Assembly (NCBI GenBank): GCA_017434755.1
Contig: JAFRER010000016.1
Location: forward strand, 1 to 64,000
DNA: 64,000 bases
Reading direction: 5' to 3'
Source: Oscillospiraceae bacterium
GTDB lineage: Bacteria > Bacillota > Clostridia > Oscillospirales > Oscillospiraceae
Shown: positions 16,901 through 23,689 of the stretch, piece by piece
How the letters are laid out: each line of letters begins with the position of its first letter
Numbering within the stretch: the stretch's first letter is position 1
Notes under the pieces: model-generated
What the model was told of the DNA's origin: nothing
Seen by the model: only the letters and a program-made list of their open reading frames with translations
The model's database searches: none
Translations under genes and position numbers: made by a program

Positions 16901-17104
16901 ATGCCCGAACTTGCAATAAACACGGATTTCTGCAAATCCTGCGGTTACTGCGTGCTTTTCTGCCCGAAGAAGATTTTGAAAATCGGCGAGGTCGTAAATG
17001 CCAACGGATACCCCTTTGTTGTGCAGACCGAGCCGGAAAAATGTATAGGCTGCGCGATCTGCTGCTCCATGTGTCCCGAGGGGGCCATTGAACTCTATAA
17101 ATAG
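16901..17104 (+). CDS. 2-oxoacid:ferredoxin oxidoreductase, 2x4Fe-4S subunit
   Basis: A 67-residue ferredoxin-like delta subunit. Two complete CxxCxxCxxxC[P] clusters are visible: CKSCGYCVLFCPK near residues 9-19 and CIGCAICCSMCPEG near 48-60, enough for two 4Fe-4S centres. It carries electrons from the TPP-linked radical intermediate to external ferredoxin. AAGGAGG precedes the start; the alpha subunit begins 12 bases after its stop. Confidence 0.93.
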   Translation: MPELAINTDFCKSCGYCVLFCPKKILKIGEVVNANGYPFVVQTEPEKCIGCAICCSMCPEGAIELYK

Positions 17105-17116
17105 GGAGGACGGGAC

Positions 17117-18208
17117 ATGAGTAAGAAATTGTTTTTGAAGGGCGGCGAAGCCATTGCAGAAGCTGCCGTCCGTGCGGGCTGCAGGTTTTATGCCGGCTAT
17201 CCCATAACCCCCCAGAATGAGATCCCTGAGTATATGGCCCGCCGACAGCCTCAGGTGGGAGGAGTGTTCGTTCAGGGCGAGAGCGAGATCGCGTCCGTAA
17301 ACATGGTTTATGGCGCGGGAGCCAGCGGCACGCGGTCAATGACCTCCTCCTCAAGCGTCGGCATCAGTCTCAAAAGTGAGGGGATATCCTACTGCGCGAG
17401 TGCGCGCGTCCCTATGGTTTATGTCAATATGCAGCGCGGAGGTCCCGGCGTAGGTACTATCCAGGCTTCACAGCAGGACTATTTCCAGGCGACTAAAGCC
17501 AGCGGCAATGGCGGATTCAGGATGATCGTTCTGGCTCCCTCAACGGTGCAGGAAGCAGTGGATATGACCTATCAGGCCTTTGATCTGGCCGATCGTGACC
17601 GCAATCCCGTGCTCATTCTCGGAGACGGTGTCATCGGAACCATCATGGAGCCGGTGGTACTTCCTGAGATGAAGAGCGATGAAGAAGTTGCAGCTCTGAA
17701 GGCAAAGCACCACGGATGGGCGATCGTCGGCCACAGCCGTGAGGAGAAGCGGGGATTCCTCACTCCAGGCTTCTGGTCAACGGATTCGCTTGAAGCGCAC
17801 TGTCTGGAATTGGAGAAGCTTTACAGCAGCTGGGAAGAAAATGACGTGCAGGTCGAAGAACTGTATCTGGAGGATGCTGAAGTGGTCCTGGTCGCCTACG
17901 GCACTTCCGCCCGTATCGCTAAAAGCACCATGGAGATAATGCGCGACGAAGGCTGCAGGATCGGCATGATCCGTCCAAAAACAGTTTCCCCGTTCCCGGC
18001 AAGATCCTTTGATAGGATCAATTACGATACCTGTAGGTGTGTGCTCGATGTGGAGATGAGCATTCCCGCCCAGATGCTTTATGACGTCAGACTTGGCGTT
18101 AAAGATCGGGCCCCGGTGGAGTGCTGTCTACGCAGCGGAGGTAATCTTATTGAGCGCGAAGATGTCGTAAAGGAGATAAAGAAGATACTTGAAGGAGGCG
18201 GCAGATAA
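17117..18208 (+). CDS. 2-oxoacid:ferredoxin oxidoreductase alpha subunit
   Basis: A 363-residue alpha subunit of the Kor/Vor type (often annotated VorB). It opens with the expected LKGGEAIAEAAVRAGCRFYA and YPITPQNEIPEYMA, the pyrimidine-binding domain that completes the TPP site. GPGVGTIQASQQDYFQATKA is the domain linker that contacts the substrate. These enzymes oxidatively decarboxylate 2-oxoglutarate or branched-chain 2-oxoacids to the acyl-CoA, reducing ferredoxin, or run in reverse. Sequence alone does not separate the Kor and Vor specificities. Stop overlaps the beta start by one base. Confidence 0.92.
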   Translation: MSKKLFLKGGEAIAEAAVRAGCRFYAGYPITPQNEIPEYMARRQPQVGGVFVQGESEIASVNMVYGAGASGTRSMTSSSSVGISLKSEGISYCASARVPMVYVNMQRGGPGVGTIQASQQDYFQATKASGNGGFRMIVLAPSTVQEAVDMTYQAFDLADRDRNPVLILGDGVIGTIMEPVVLPEMKSDEEVAALKAKHHGWAIVGHSREEKRGFLTPGFWSTDSLEAHCLELEKLYSSWEENDVQVEELYLEDAEVVLVAYGTSARIAKSTMEIMRDEGCRIGMIRPKTVSPFPARSFDRINYDTCRCVLDVEMSIPAQMLYDVRLGVKDRAPVECCLRSGGNLIEREDVVKEIKKILEGGGR

Positions 18209-18954
18209 TGGAAGCGGTATATAGCAGAACAAAAACACTAAACGGAAATCTGCTGGGTTTCTGCCCCGGGTGCATGCACGGAACAGTCTTTAAGCTGATC
18301 GGTGAAGTGCTGGAAGAGATGAATATCGACAGCAGTACCACCGCCATACTCGGTATCGGCTGCTGCGGTCTTGCTCAGGAGGTTGTCAGCTACGATCTTG
18401 CCACGGCTCCCCACGGACGTGCCTGCGCAGTGGCGACCGGGCTCAAGCGTGCAAATCCTGACACTATCGTGTTTACCTATCAGGGCGACGGCGATCTGGC
18501 CTCCATAGGTCTTGCTGAGACGATCCATGCTGCCAACCGAGGTGAAAACATTACCACAATTTTCATCAACAACGGCATCTACGGAATGACCGGCGGCCAG
18601 ATGGCGCCTACCACACTTGTCGGTATGAAGGCCACTACCGCTCCGGGTGGACGCGATCCCGGGCAGCACGGGTATCCTCTTCATATGGCCGAGATCATCG
18701 ATCAGCTTATAGCTCCCGTATATATTGAACGTGTCAGCTGCAACAATCCCGCCAATGTCCGCAGGACGAAAAACGCTATACGCAAGGCCTTCCGGAATCA
18801 GATCGAGTGCAGGGGATATTCTCTGGTGGAGGTCGTTACCAGTTGCCCCACCAACTGGGGACTCAACCCGGGGAAGAGCCTCGGATTCCTTGAAGAGAAT
18901 ATGTTCAAAGAATTTCCGCTTGGCGTTCTGCGGGACAATACGGAGGTAAAGTAA
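18208..18954 (+). CDS. 2-oxoacid:ferredoxin oxidoreductase beta subunit (TPP-binding)
   Basis: A 248-residue catalytic subunit. The TPP pyrophosphate/Mg motif is YQGDGDLASIGLAETIHAAN near residues 92-111, closing with INNGIYGMTGGQMAPTT. CPGCMHG near residue 19 and GCCGLAQE near 51 supply conserved cysteines near the active site. It pairs with the alpha and gamma subunits encoded on either side, overlapping by one base each, so expression is translationally coupled. Confidence 0.93.
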   Translation: MEAVYSRTKTLNGNLLGFCPGCMHGTVFKLIGEVLEEMNIDSSTTAILGIGCCGLAQEVVSYDLATAPHGRACAVATGLKRANPDTIVFTYQGDGDLASIGLAETIHAANRGENITTIFINNGIYGMTGGQMAPTTLVGMKATTAPGGRDPGQHGYPLHMAEIIDQLIAPVYIERVSCNNPANVRRTKNAIRKAFRNQIECRGYSLVEVVTSCPTNWGLNPGKSLGFLEENMFKEFPLGVLRDNTEVK

Positions 18955-19508
18955 TGGAACTGAATCTTATGGTGGCAGGGTTCGGAGGACAGGGCGTCAT
19001 GATGATCGGAAAACTGCTCAGTCAGGCTGTATGCGATTCCACTGACTATAACGTGACCTTTTTTCCTTCTTATGGCGCACAGCAGCGCGGCGGCACGGCA
19101 AACTGCTATGTCGTGATCGCAGACGGTGATGTCGGATCGCCTAAACCTGCCCTTGTCGATCAGTTGATCGTGATGAATGATGTGTCCATGGTGAGGTACC
19201 GCAATAACGTCAGATCCAGCGGCATCATTTTTACCAACAGTTCCCTTGTCCAAAGCAGTGCGGAACGCGGCGATGTGACCGTGGTCCCGATACCTGTCAC
19301 CGAGATGGCGCTGGAACTCGGAAGCCTCAAAGTGCTGAATATCATCATGCTGGGCGTCTATATCGGTTTCAGCGGACTGATCGACGAGGATCTGGTGCTC
19401 GACTGCATCCTTCGTCTTCTAGGTAAAAAGCCGGAATTTATTGAACTCAACAGGAAGGCTTTTTCACTGGGACTCGAAGCGGGGAGGAAAGCAAAAGAAA
19501 AGGTATAG
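18954..19508 (+). CDS. 2-oxoacid:ferredoxin oxidoreductase gamma subunit
   Basis: A 184-residue gamma subunit (POR domain). The diagnostic start MVAGFGGQGVMMIGKLLSQA and the PSYGAQQRGGTANCYVVIAD segment, which binds CoA and closes the active site in related enzymes, are both present. It completes the four-subunit set in the order delta-alpha-beta-gamma usual for Kor/Vor operons. A double-hairpin terminator follows 70 bases later. Confidence 0.92.
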   Translation: MELNLMVAGFGGQGVMMIGKLLSQAVCDSTDYNVTFFPSYGAQQRGGTANCYVVIADGDVGSPKPALVDQLIVMNDVSMVRYRNNVRSSGIIFTNSSLVQSSAERGDVTVVPIPVTEMALELGSLKVLNIIMLGVYIGFSGLIDEDLVLDCILRLLGKKPEFIELNRKAFSLGLEAGRKAKEKV

Positions 19509-19577
19509 CTTGTCTAGCAACTTTGTGCCTGAGAAAATGTCAAAATTGGCACATCTGGAGGTGCACAGCAATAGTTT

Positions 19578-19627
19578 AACCCGCAGCGCCGACAGGCCGC
19601 CTCTGCGGCCAATCCCCGCTGCGGGTT
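19578..19627 (+). terminator. Nested double-hairpin terminator
   Basis: Outer arm AACCCGCAGCG / CGCTGCGGGTT encloses an inner GGCCGC-CTCT-GCGGCC, followed by TTGTATTTTG. It ends the 2-oxoacid oxidoreductase operon. The rest of the 19509-19902 gap is filled by the hairpin and repeat listed next. Confidence 0.75.
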
Positions 19628-19722
19628 GTATTTTGTGTCCAGTTGTCGGAAAAATTGTCGGAAAAAGATTTTTGCTATTTTTGTTAGAACTTATTCAGCA
19701 CAGAAATAGCCATATATAGCAA

Positions 19723-19756
19723 AAAAGCCTGGATTCTTTAACGAATCCAGGCTTTT
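19723..19756. terminator. Hairpin, second copy of the ATAGCAAAAAAGCC type
   Basis: AAAAGCCTGGATTC / GAATCCAGGCTTTT with loop TTTAAC. It shares the ATAGCAAAAAAGCC flank with the hairpin at 2871-2900. The two differ at two stem pairs (GG/CC here, TA/TA there) while base pairing is kept. Confidence 0.7.
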
Positions 19757-19777
19757 GCATTGCGTTAGGACACCAGT

Positions 19778-19860
19778 AATCATACAATTCGGCGTTTCTT
19801 ACCTCCAAGAGGGGGGTGGGTGCAAAGTGGGTGCAGATTATGTAAACCATATCTGCACCC
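19778..19860. repeat. Dispersed GTGGGTGCA repeat, copy A
   Basis: Starts with AATCATACAATTCGGCG and contains two direct GTGGGTGCA motifs (19816-19824, 19827-19835). The second one pairs with a downstream inverted copy to give a 10-bp hairpin (19829-19838 with 19851-19860) followed by CATCTTTTT. Copy B lies at 25895-25970 and a partial copy C at 30036. On the minus strand it sits just after the csaA stop. Confidence 0.65.
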
Positions 19861-19902
19861 ATCTTTTTCCCGAATACATCCAATTGGACGTTTCATGTTA
19901 TT

Positions 19903-20232
19903 TCAGAACACCTTGTCCCCGTTTCTTACCAGCTCGGTTGGCCTGAGCAGTACAACACCCTGCTCCGATTCTGTCCCGAGGATACGGACTTCACTTTTCA
20001 CAGAACCGATGTAGATCGGCGTCAGATTCACGCAGCAAATCACCTGTGTGCCGACCAAATCCTCCGGTTTGTAGAGCGTCGTGATCTGCGCGGAGGACTT
20101 TTTGACGCCAATCTTCTCGCCGAAGTCGATCGTCACTACATAGGCGGGATTGCGGGATTTCTTGTTATCCTTCACGTCGATCACGGTCCCGGCCCGCATT
20201 TCGACCTTGTCGAAATCTTCGATGCTGATCAT
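19903..20232 (-). CDS. csaA: CsaA-like tRNA-binding-domain protein
   Basis: A 109-residue OB-fold protein of the CsaA/tRNA-binding (EMAP-II) family, proposed as a chaperone or tRNA-binding factor in Bacillus. FDKVEMRAGTVIDVKDNKKS begins the OB fold, IDFGEKIGVKKSSAQIT forms its core and VICCVNLTP closes it. Start 20232 follows AAGGAGAG. Longer in-frame starts run into the HxlR gene upstream, whose stop is 17 bases away; the two are probably one transcript. Confidence 0.88.
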   Translation of the reverse strand: MISIEDFDKVEMRAGTVIDVKDNKKSRNPAYVVTIDFGEKIGVKKSSAQITTLYKPEDLVGTQVICCVNLTPIYIGSVKSEVRILGTESEQGVVLLRPTELVRNGDKVF

Positions 20233-20249
20233 ATCCGCTCTCCTTACCA

Positions 20250-20597
20250 TCAATCGCAGGGCACCGGTACGCCTGCCAGCTCGAAATAGTGCTCTCCCCA
20301 TTTGCAGAGGGCTTCCACGATCGGAACCAGCGTGCTTCCGAATTCCGTCAGCGAATACTCTGTCCGAGGAGGGACGACAGGATACAGCACCCGGTTAATC
20401 ACATCGTCCTCTTCCAGTTCCTTGAGCTGCTTCGACAGCATGCGCGGCGTCGCCTGCGGGATCGCCTTCTGGATCTCGTTGTAGCGCCGTGTGCCGCCGA
20501 TCAGTTCATAGATGATCTGCGCCTTGTATTTCCCGCCGACCACGTCCATGGCCGCTTCCACAGGACACTGATAGCTTTTGATCTTCTCCAGATTCAT
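20250..20597 (-). CDS. HxlR-family transcriptional regulator
   Basis: A 115-residue winged-helix regulator. It has the HxlR hallmarks: an N-terminal Cys in YQCPVEAAMDVVGGKYKAQI (Cys11), TRRYNEIQKAIPQATPRMLS as helix-turn-helix and RTEYSLTEFGSTLVPI as wing. HxlR proteins respond to electrophiles or redox stress through that cysteine. It is divergent from a nitroreductase/FMN-reductase operon, the classic target arrangement (compare YodB/CatR). The intergenic ATACT...AGTAT dyad just upstream is a likely operator. Confidence 0.9.
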   Translation of the reverse strand: MNLEKIKSYQCPVEAAMDVVGGKYKAQIIYELIGGTRRYNEIQKAIPQATPRMLSKQLKELEEDDVINRVLYPVVPPRTEYSLTEFGSTLVPIVEALCKWGEHYFELAGVPVPCD

Positions 20598-20649
20598 GCC
20601 TGCGCTCCTAACTATACTTTTTTATAGTATATCACAAAAAAGTGCGTTC

Positions 20650-20677
20650 TTGTGTTTTGGATAATTCCGGCTATAAT
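20650..20677 (+). promoter_or_regulatory. Promoter of the nitroreductase operon
   Basis: TTGTGT, a 16-base spacer and a perfect TATAAT lie 50 bases ahead of the nitroreductase start, facing away from hxlR. Confidence 0.55.
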
Positions 20678-20727
20678 TATATCCGCAGGAAGCAAAATGT
20701 CAAGAACTTGTATTCGGAGGACAGAAG

Positions 20728-21246
20728 ATGGATTTCCTGGAACTTGCCGCAGCGCGGTATTCCGTACGTTCTTATTCGGATAAGCCTGTCGAGCAGGAAA
20801 AGATCGACTGGATCCTGAAAGCCGCGCAATTGGCGCCTACGGCGGTCAATTTTCAGCCACAGAAGATCTATGTGCTGAAGAGCGACACGGCCATGGCGAA
20901 GATCAATCGCCTGTGCCGCTGCATCTACGGCGCGCCGCTGGTGTTCCTGATCTGCAGCGACGAGCGGAAAACCTGGAAGAGCCAGACGGAGCGGGGCTAC
21001 AGCTCCGGCGAAATGGACTGCAGCATCGTCTGCACCTACATGATGCTGGAAGCCTGGGAGCAGGGGCTTGGCTCGGTATGGGTACGCCTGTTCGACGTGA
21101 ACGCCGCGGCGAAGGCCTTTGACCTTCCGGAGTATATCAAGCCGATCTGCCTGCTGCCGGTGGGCTATGCCTCTGAGGATGCGGTTCCCTATGCTCCCTG
21201 GCATGACGTATACCGTCCGATCGAATCTTTCTGTGAGGAGCTCTGA
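20728..21246 (+). CDS. Nitroreductase-family FMN protein
   Basis: A 172-residue short nitroreductase-fold protein. Landmarks are RYSVRSYSDKPVEQEKIDWI (FMN phosphate contact), KAAQLAPTAVNFQPQKIYVL and SSGEMDCSIVCTYMMLEAWE (dimer interface). Short members use NAD(P)H to reduce nitroaromatics, quinones or flavin. GGAGGACAGAAG precedes the start. It heads a four-gene unit with an HhH protein and two flavodoxin-type reductases, opposite an HxlR regulator, which suggests an electrophile-response cluster. Confidence 0.9.
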   Translation: MDFLELAAARYSVRSYSDKPVEQEKIDWILKAAQLAPTAVNFQPQKIYVLKSDTAMAKINRLCRCIYGAPLVFLICSDERKTWKSQTERGYSSGEMDCSIVCTYMMLEAWEQGLGSVWVRLFDVNAAAKAFDLPEYIKPICLLPVGYASEDAVPYAPWHDVYRPIESFCEEL

Positions 21247-21249
21247 AGC

Positions 21250-21507
21250 ATGAGCGATTTACGAAAGGTCCCCGGTATCGGGGCGAAGAAAGAGGCCGAG
21301 CTGATTGCGCTGGGCTATCCCACGCTGGATGCGCTCAAGGGAGCTGATCCGGACGATCTATATCTCCGGGCATCCCTGAATGCGGGCGAGACTCTGGACA
21401 AATGCGTTCTGTACGCCTTCCGCTGTGCGGTGGCCTACGCGAAGGATCCCGCGCCCGATCCGATGAAATACCGCTGGTGGTATTTCTGCGACAAGGACAA
21501 GAAGTAA
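21250..21507 (+). CDS. Cdd1-like helix-hairpin-helix protein
   Basis: An 85-residue protein matching the Cdd1 / pathogenicity-locus family: LRKVPGIGAKKEAELIALGY is a helix-hairpin-helix of the DNA-binding kind, followed by DALKGADPDDLYLRAS and the conserved CVLYAFRCAVAYA and MKYRWWYF ending. No function is established. It starts three bases after the nitroreductase stop. Confidence 0.82.
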   Translation: MSDLRKVPGIGAKKEAELIALGYPTLDALKGADPDDLYLRASLNAGETLDKCVLYAFRCAVAYAKDPAPDPMKYRWWYFCDKDKK

Positions 21508-21521
21508 AGGAGCATACCGTT

Positions 21522-22070
21522 ATGGCAAAGAAGATCGTCATTCTCAACGGCAGTCACCGCCGGAACGGCAACACCTCTGCGCTGACCGCTCAGTTCAAGC
21601 GCGGCGCGGAGGAGGCCGGGAACACGGTCACCGAGTTTCATCTCGGCAGCATGAAGATCAGCGGTTGCCTCGGCTGCTGGCACGGCGGCAAGGACGCCGC
21701 TTGCCCCTGCGTCCAGAAGGATGACATGGCGAAGATCTACCCCGTCTATCGGGAGGCAGACGTCGTGGTACTGGCTTCGCCGCTGTATTACTGGTTCATC
21801 TCCGGCCAGCTAAAGACGGCCTTCGACCGACTCTTTGCCGTGGCGGAGTGCGATCCCGGCTACCGCAATCCCAAGAAAGAGAGTGTGCTGCTCATGGCGG
21901 CCGAGGGCGCCGGCTTTGAGGAGAGCGAGCACTGGTACGACCATCTGGAAAAGCACATCGGCTGGAAGAGCCTCGGCAAAGTCCTCTGCGGCTGGGTGAC
22001 ACAGCCGGGAGATATCGAAGGAAAACCGGAGCTGCAGCAGGCCTATGAGCTTGGCCGCTCCATCAAATAA
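21522..22070 (+). CDS. NADPH-dependent FMN reductase / flavodoxin family
   Basis: A 182-residue flavodoxin-like reductase. NGSHRRNGNTSALTAQF holds the FMN phosphate; CLGCWHGGKDAACPCVQKDD carries the Cys-rich loop typical of this iron-sulfur-flavoprotein-like subfamily, though a full 4Fe-4S set is not evident. SPLYYWFISGQLKTAFDRL is the flavin-isoalloxazine contact. The ATG at 21522 follows AAAGGAG; the longer frame upstream overlaps the HhH gene. It is a paralogue of the next gene. Confidence 0.88.
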   Translation: MAKKIVILNGSHRRNGNTSALTAQFKRGAEEAGNTVTEFHLGSMKISGCLGCWHGGKDAACPCVQKDDMAKIYPVYREADVVVLASPLYYWFISGQLKTAFDRLFAVAECDPGYRNPKKESVLLMAAEGAGFEESEHWYDHLEKHIGWKSLGKVLCGWVTQPGDIEGKPELQQAYELGRSIK

Positions 22071-22085
22071 CAGGAGGAAAACACC

Positions 22086-22634
22086 ATGGGTAAGAAAATC
22101 GTTGTTCTGACCGGCAGTCCCCGCAGAAAGGGCAACAGCTTTGCCATGACTGAGGCCTTCATCAAGGCTGCCGAGGCCAGGGGCCACAGCGTCAAACGCT
22201 TCGACACCGCGTTCATGGACATCGGCTATTGCCACGCCTGCATGACCTGCTACAAGAAGGGGCAGCCTTGCTCCTTCAAGAGCGACTTTAACGGCGCTAT
22301 GGCCGACGCCATTCTGGAGGCGGACGTCATCGTATTCACCACGCCTGTGTACTGGTATTCCATCCCCGCCCAGCTGAAGGCAGCCATCGACAAGATGTTC
22401 GCATTCGTGGTCGGTGAAAAGGACTTTTCCGGCAAGGAATGTGCACTGATTGCCTGCTGCGAAGAGGACGATCAGGCCGTGCTGGACGGTGTCCGGCTCC
22501 CAATCGAACGCACGGCAGCACTCAACGGTTGGACGATGGTGGGTTCGGTCTGCGTCGGCGGCGTGATGGAGATCGGCGATATCGACAAGACCGACGGCTG
22601 TGCACAGGCTGCTGCCCTGGCAGAAAAGTTCTGA
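22086..22634 (+). CDS. NADPH-dependent FMN reductase / flavodoxin family
   Basis: A 182-residue paralogue of the preceding gene, 15 bases downstream with CAGGAGGAAA as ribosome site. TGSPRRKGNSFAMTEAF is the phosphate loop, CHACMTCYKKGQPCSFKSDF the Cys-rich segment and TPVYWYSIPAQLKAAIDKM the flavin contact. Tandem duplication and divergence seem likely. It ends the nitroreductase operon. Confidence 0.88.
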   Translation: MGKKIVVLTGSPRRKGNSFAMTEAFIKAAEARGHSVKRFDTAFMDIGYCHACMTCYKKGQPCSFKSDFNGAMADAILEADVIVFTTPVYWYSIPAQLKAAIDKMFAFVVGEKDFSGKECALIACCEEDDQAVLDGVRLPIERTAALNGWTMVGSVCVGGVMEIGDIDKTDGCAQAAALAEKF

Positions 22635-22685
22635 GGTGAATTCTCAGAGCTTTCCATATCTTGAGCGGCTAGCGTGAGAAAACGG

Positions 22686-22716
22686 AGAATCGAGAGGAAA
22701 AACACCTCTCGGTTCT
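22686..22716 (+). terminator. Terminator of the nitroreductase operon
   Basis: AGAATCGAGAGG pairs with CCTCTCGGTTCT (one T-G) around AAAAACA, 50 bases after the last reductase gene. Confidence 0.6.
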
Positions 22717-22744
22717 TTGTCTATTCAGCCTGTGTCCTTGTGGA

Positions 22745-22782
22745 TGTGATATCATTCTCCTGAATCATAAAAAACGGGAAGG
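22745..22782. repeat. Dispersed element edge, copy 2
   Basis: Near-copy of 634-668 (TGTGATATCATTC...CGGGAAGG). Here it is joined directly to a truncated restriction-like coding fragment. The whole 22635-23689 stretch has no intact gene: it holds this repeat, two gene fragments, and repeat L. Confidence 0.55.
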
Positions 22783-23045
22783 ATACAACCGCAATTAAGC
22801 ATTGCGATAAATCGTTTTTTAACTACAACGGCTCTGGTATTCCTAAGGAAATATGCTGGTTTTTTGATGCACAAGATCTTGCCCCAGGAGGAAAAATCGC
22901 GATAACGCTTCAATACCAACAGAAAACATATGACGCGCGAATTATCAATGAGTCTACCGATCGACGGAGGACAAGGATTTTCTGGGGTAGTGAACTGGGA
23001 GCATGTTTTAATCAATACAGAGGCTCCGAGCAAAAACTATCCTGA
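22779..23045 (+). pseudogene. Restriction/nuclease-like gene fragment
   Basis: An open fragment without start reads TAIKHCDKSFFNYNGSGIPK, WFFDAQDLAPGGKIAITLQY, TRIFWGSELGACFNQY to a TGA at 23043. The GSGIP...ITL.Y...TRIFW pattern reminds me of C-terminal domains in HNH/Mrr-type restriction nucleases, but I cannot name the family with certainty. The N-terminal part of the gene is missing at the repeat junction and the frame is AT-richer than its neighbours. Confidence 0.35.
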
Positions 23046-23265
23046 GTGATGAAGACTTGCAAAAAATCGTCCCGCTGCATCCATATGCTGCATTAATGCT
23101 AAAGCATATATCACGCGTTTTCACAGCTAGCCAAAGAAGTATGTTCGACTTTATTGTGGCGCGTGACCCTGATGCAGATGGTGTCAAGGATGCTGATGGA
23201 AATATTCTTGCCTGTCGGGCATGCTCTGATAAAAGTTGTGCAATAGTTTCAAGTAGAAGGACTTC
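23045..23265 (+). pseudogene. ATPase-like gene fragment
   Basis: In a different frame starting at the stop of the previous fragment: LSDEDLQKIVPLHPYAALML, KHISRVFTASQRSMFDFIVA, then DPDADGVKDADG. The LHPYAALxLKHIS...SNQRSMFDF-like pattern occurs in large ATPases of phage-defence operons; which system is not clear. Both ends are missing. A TTG at 23057 opens the frame but nothing suggests a functional product. Confidence 0.35.
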
Positions 23266-23317
23266 TGAGTTTCCTTTTGAACGTCCGCTACCTGTACGAA
23301 GAGCACTAGGACAAACT

Positions 23318-23582
23318 GAACGAAATGCCGAGTTATGTAAACTAATTGAACGAAAGCCCGGCAAAGTGAACGAAATCTCCCTGAAAGTGAACGATTACTC
23401 GGGGTGCGGGAGCGAGAAAAACGCCCCAGAAAGCAAAAAATCGGCCGCCCGAAATGAAGAGCGACCGAGAGTAATTTGAATTTTTAAGTGAAAAATGAGA
23501 GGAAATAGCTGGATTTCGGCTATTTCTTCGCATTTATGGGCAAAAAGTTTAGGACGGCAATTCTATCAAAATTACCGTCCTA
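23318..23582. repeat. Multi-hairpin repeat, copy L
   Basis: Four GAACGA motifs at 23318, 23348, 23368 and 23389, then three hairpins: one around CCGAAATGAAGA (about 23438-23467), GAAATAGC / GCTATTTC around a TGGATTTCG loop (about 23504-23528), and TAGGACGG / CCGTCCTA (23550-23557 with 23575-23582) around CAATTCTATCAAAATTA. Copy R at 25645-25876 has the same order and loops with different, still complementary stems. Together the copies bracket the acyl-CoA ligase gene. No protein is encoded. Confidence 0.75.
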
Positions 23583-23689
23583 ATATGGAAAAGGTATCGC
23601 GTTTTGATAGAATTTCCCGGAGGGGGGGTTCACCTGCCCTTTAGGGGGGGGTCAACCGGGGTCAAGGGGGGGCAAATTTCAGAGGGGAT

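Noticed and set aside
20677-21204. 175-codon minus-strand frame over the nitroreductase
   Set aside because: Antisense shadow; the plus-strand frame has clear nitroreductase motifs and a ribosome site.
23318-23400. Possible CRISPR array
   Set aside because: The repeated unit is only six to eight bases with spacing of 19-30; no 24-40 base repeats or cas genes exist in the window.
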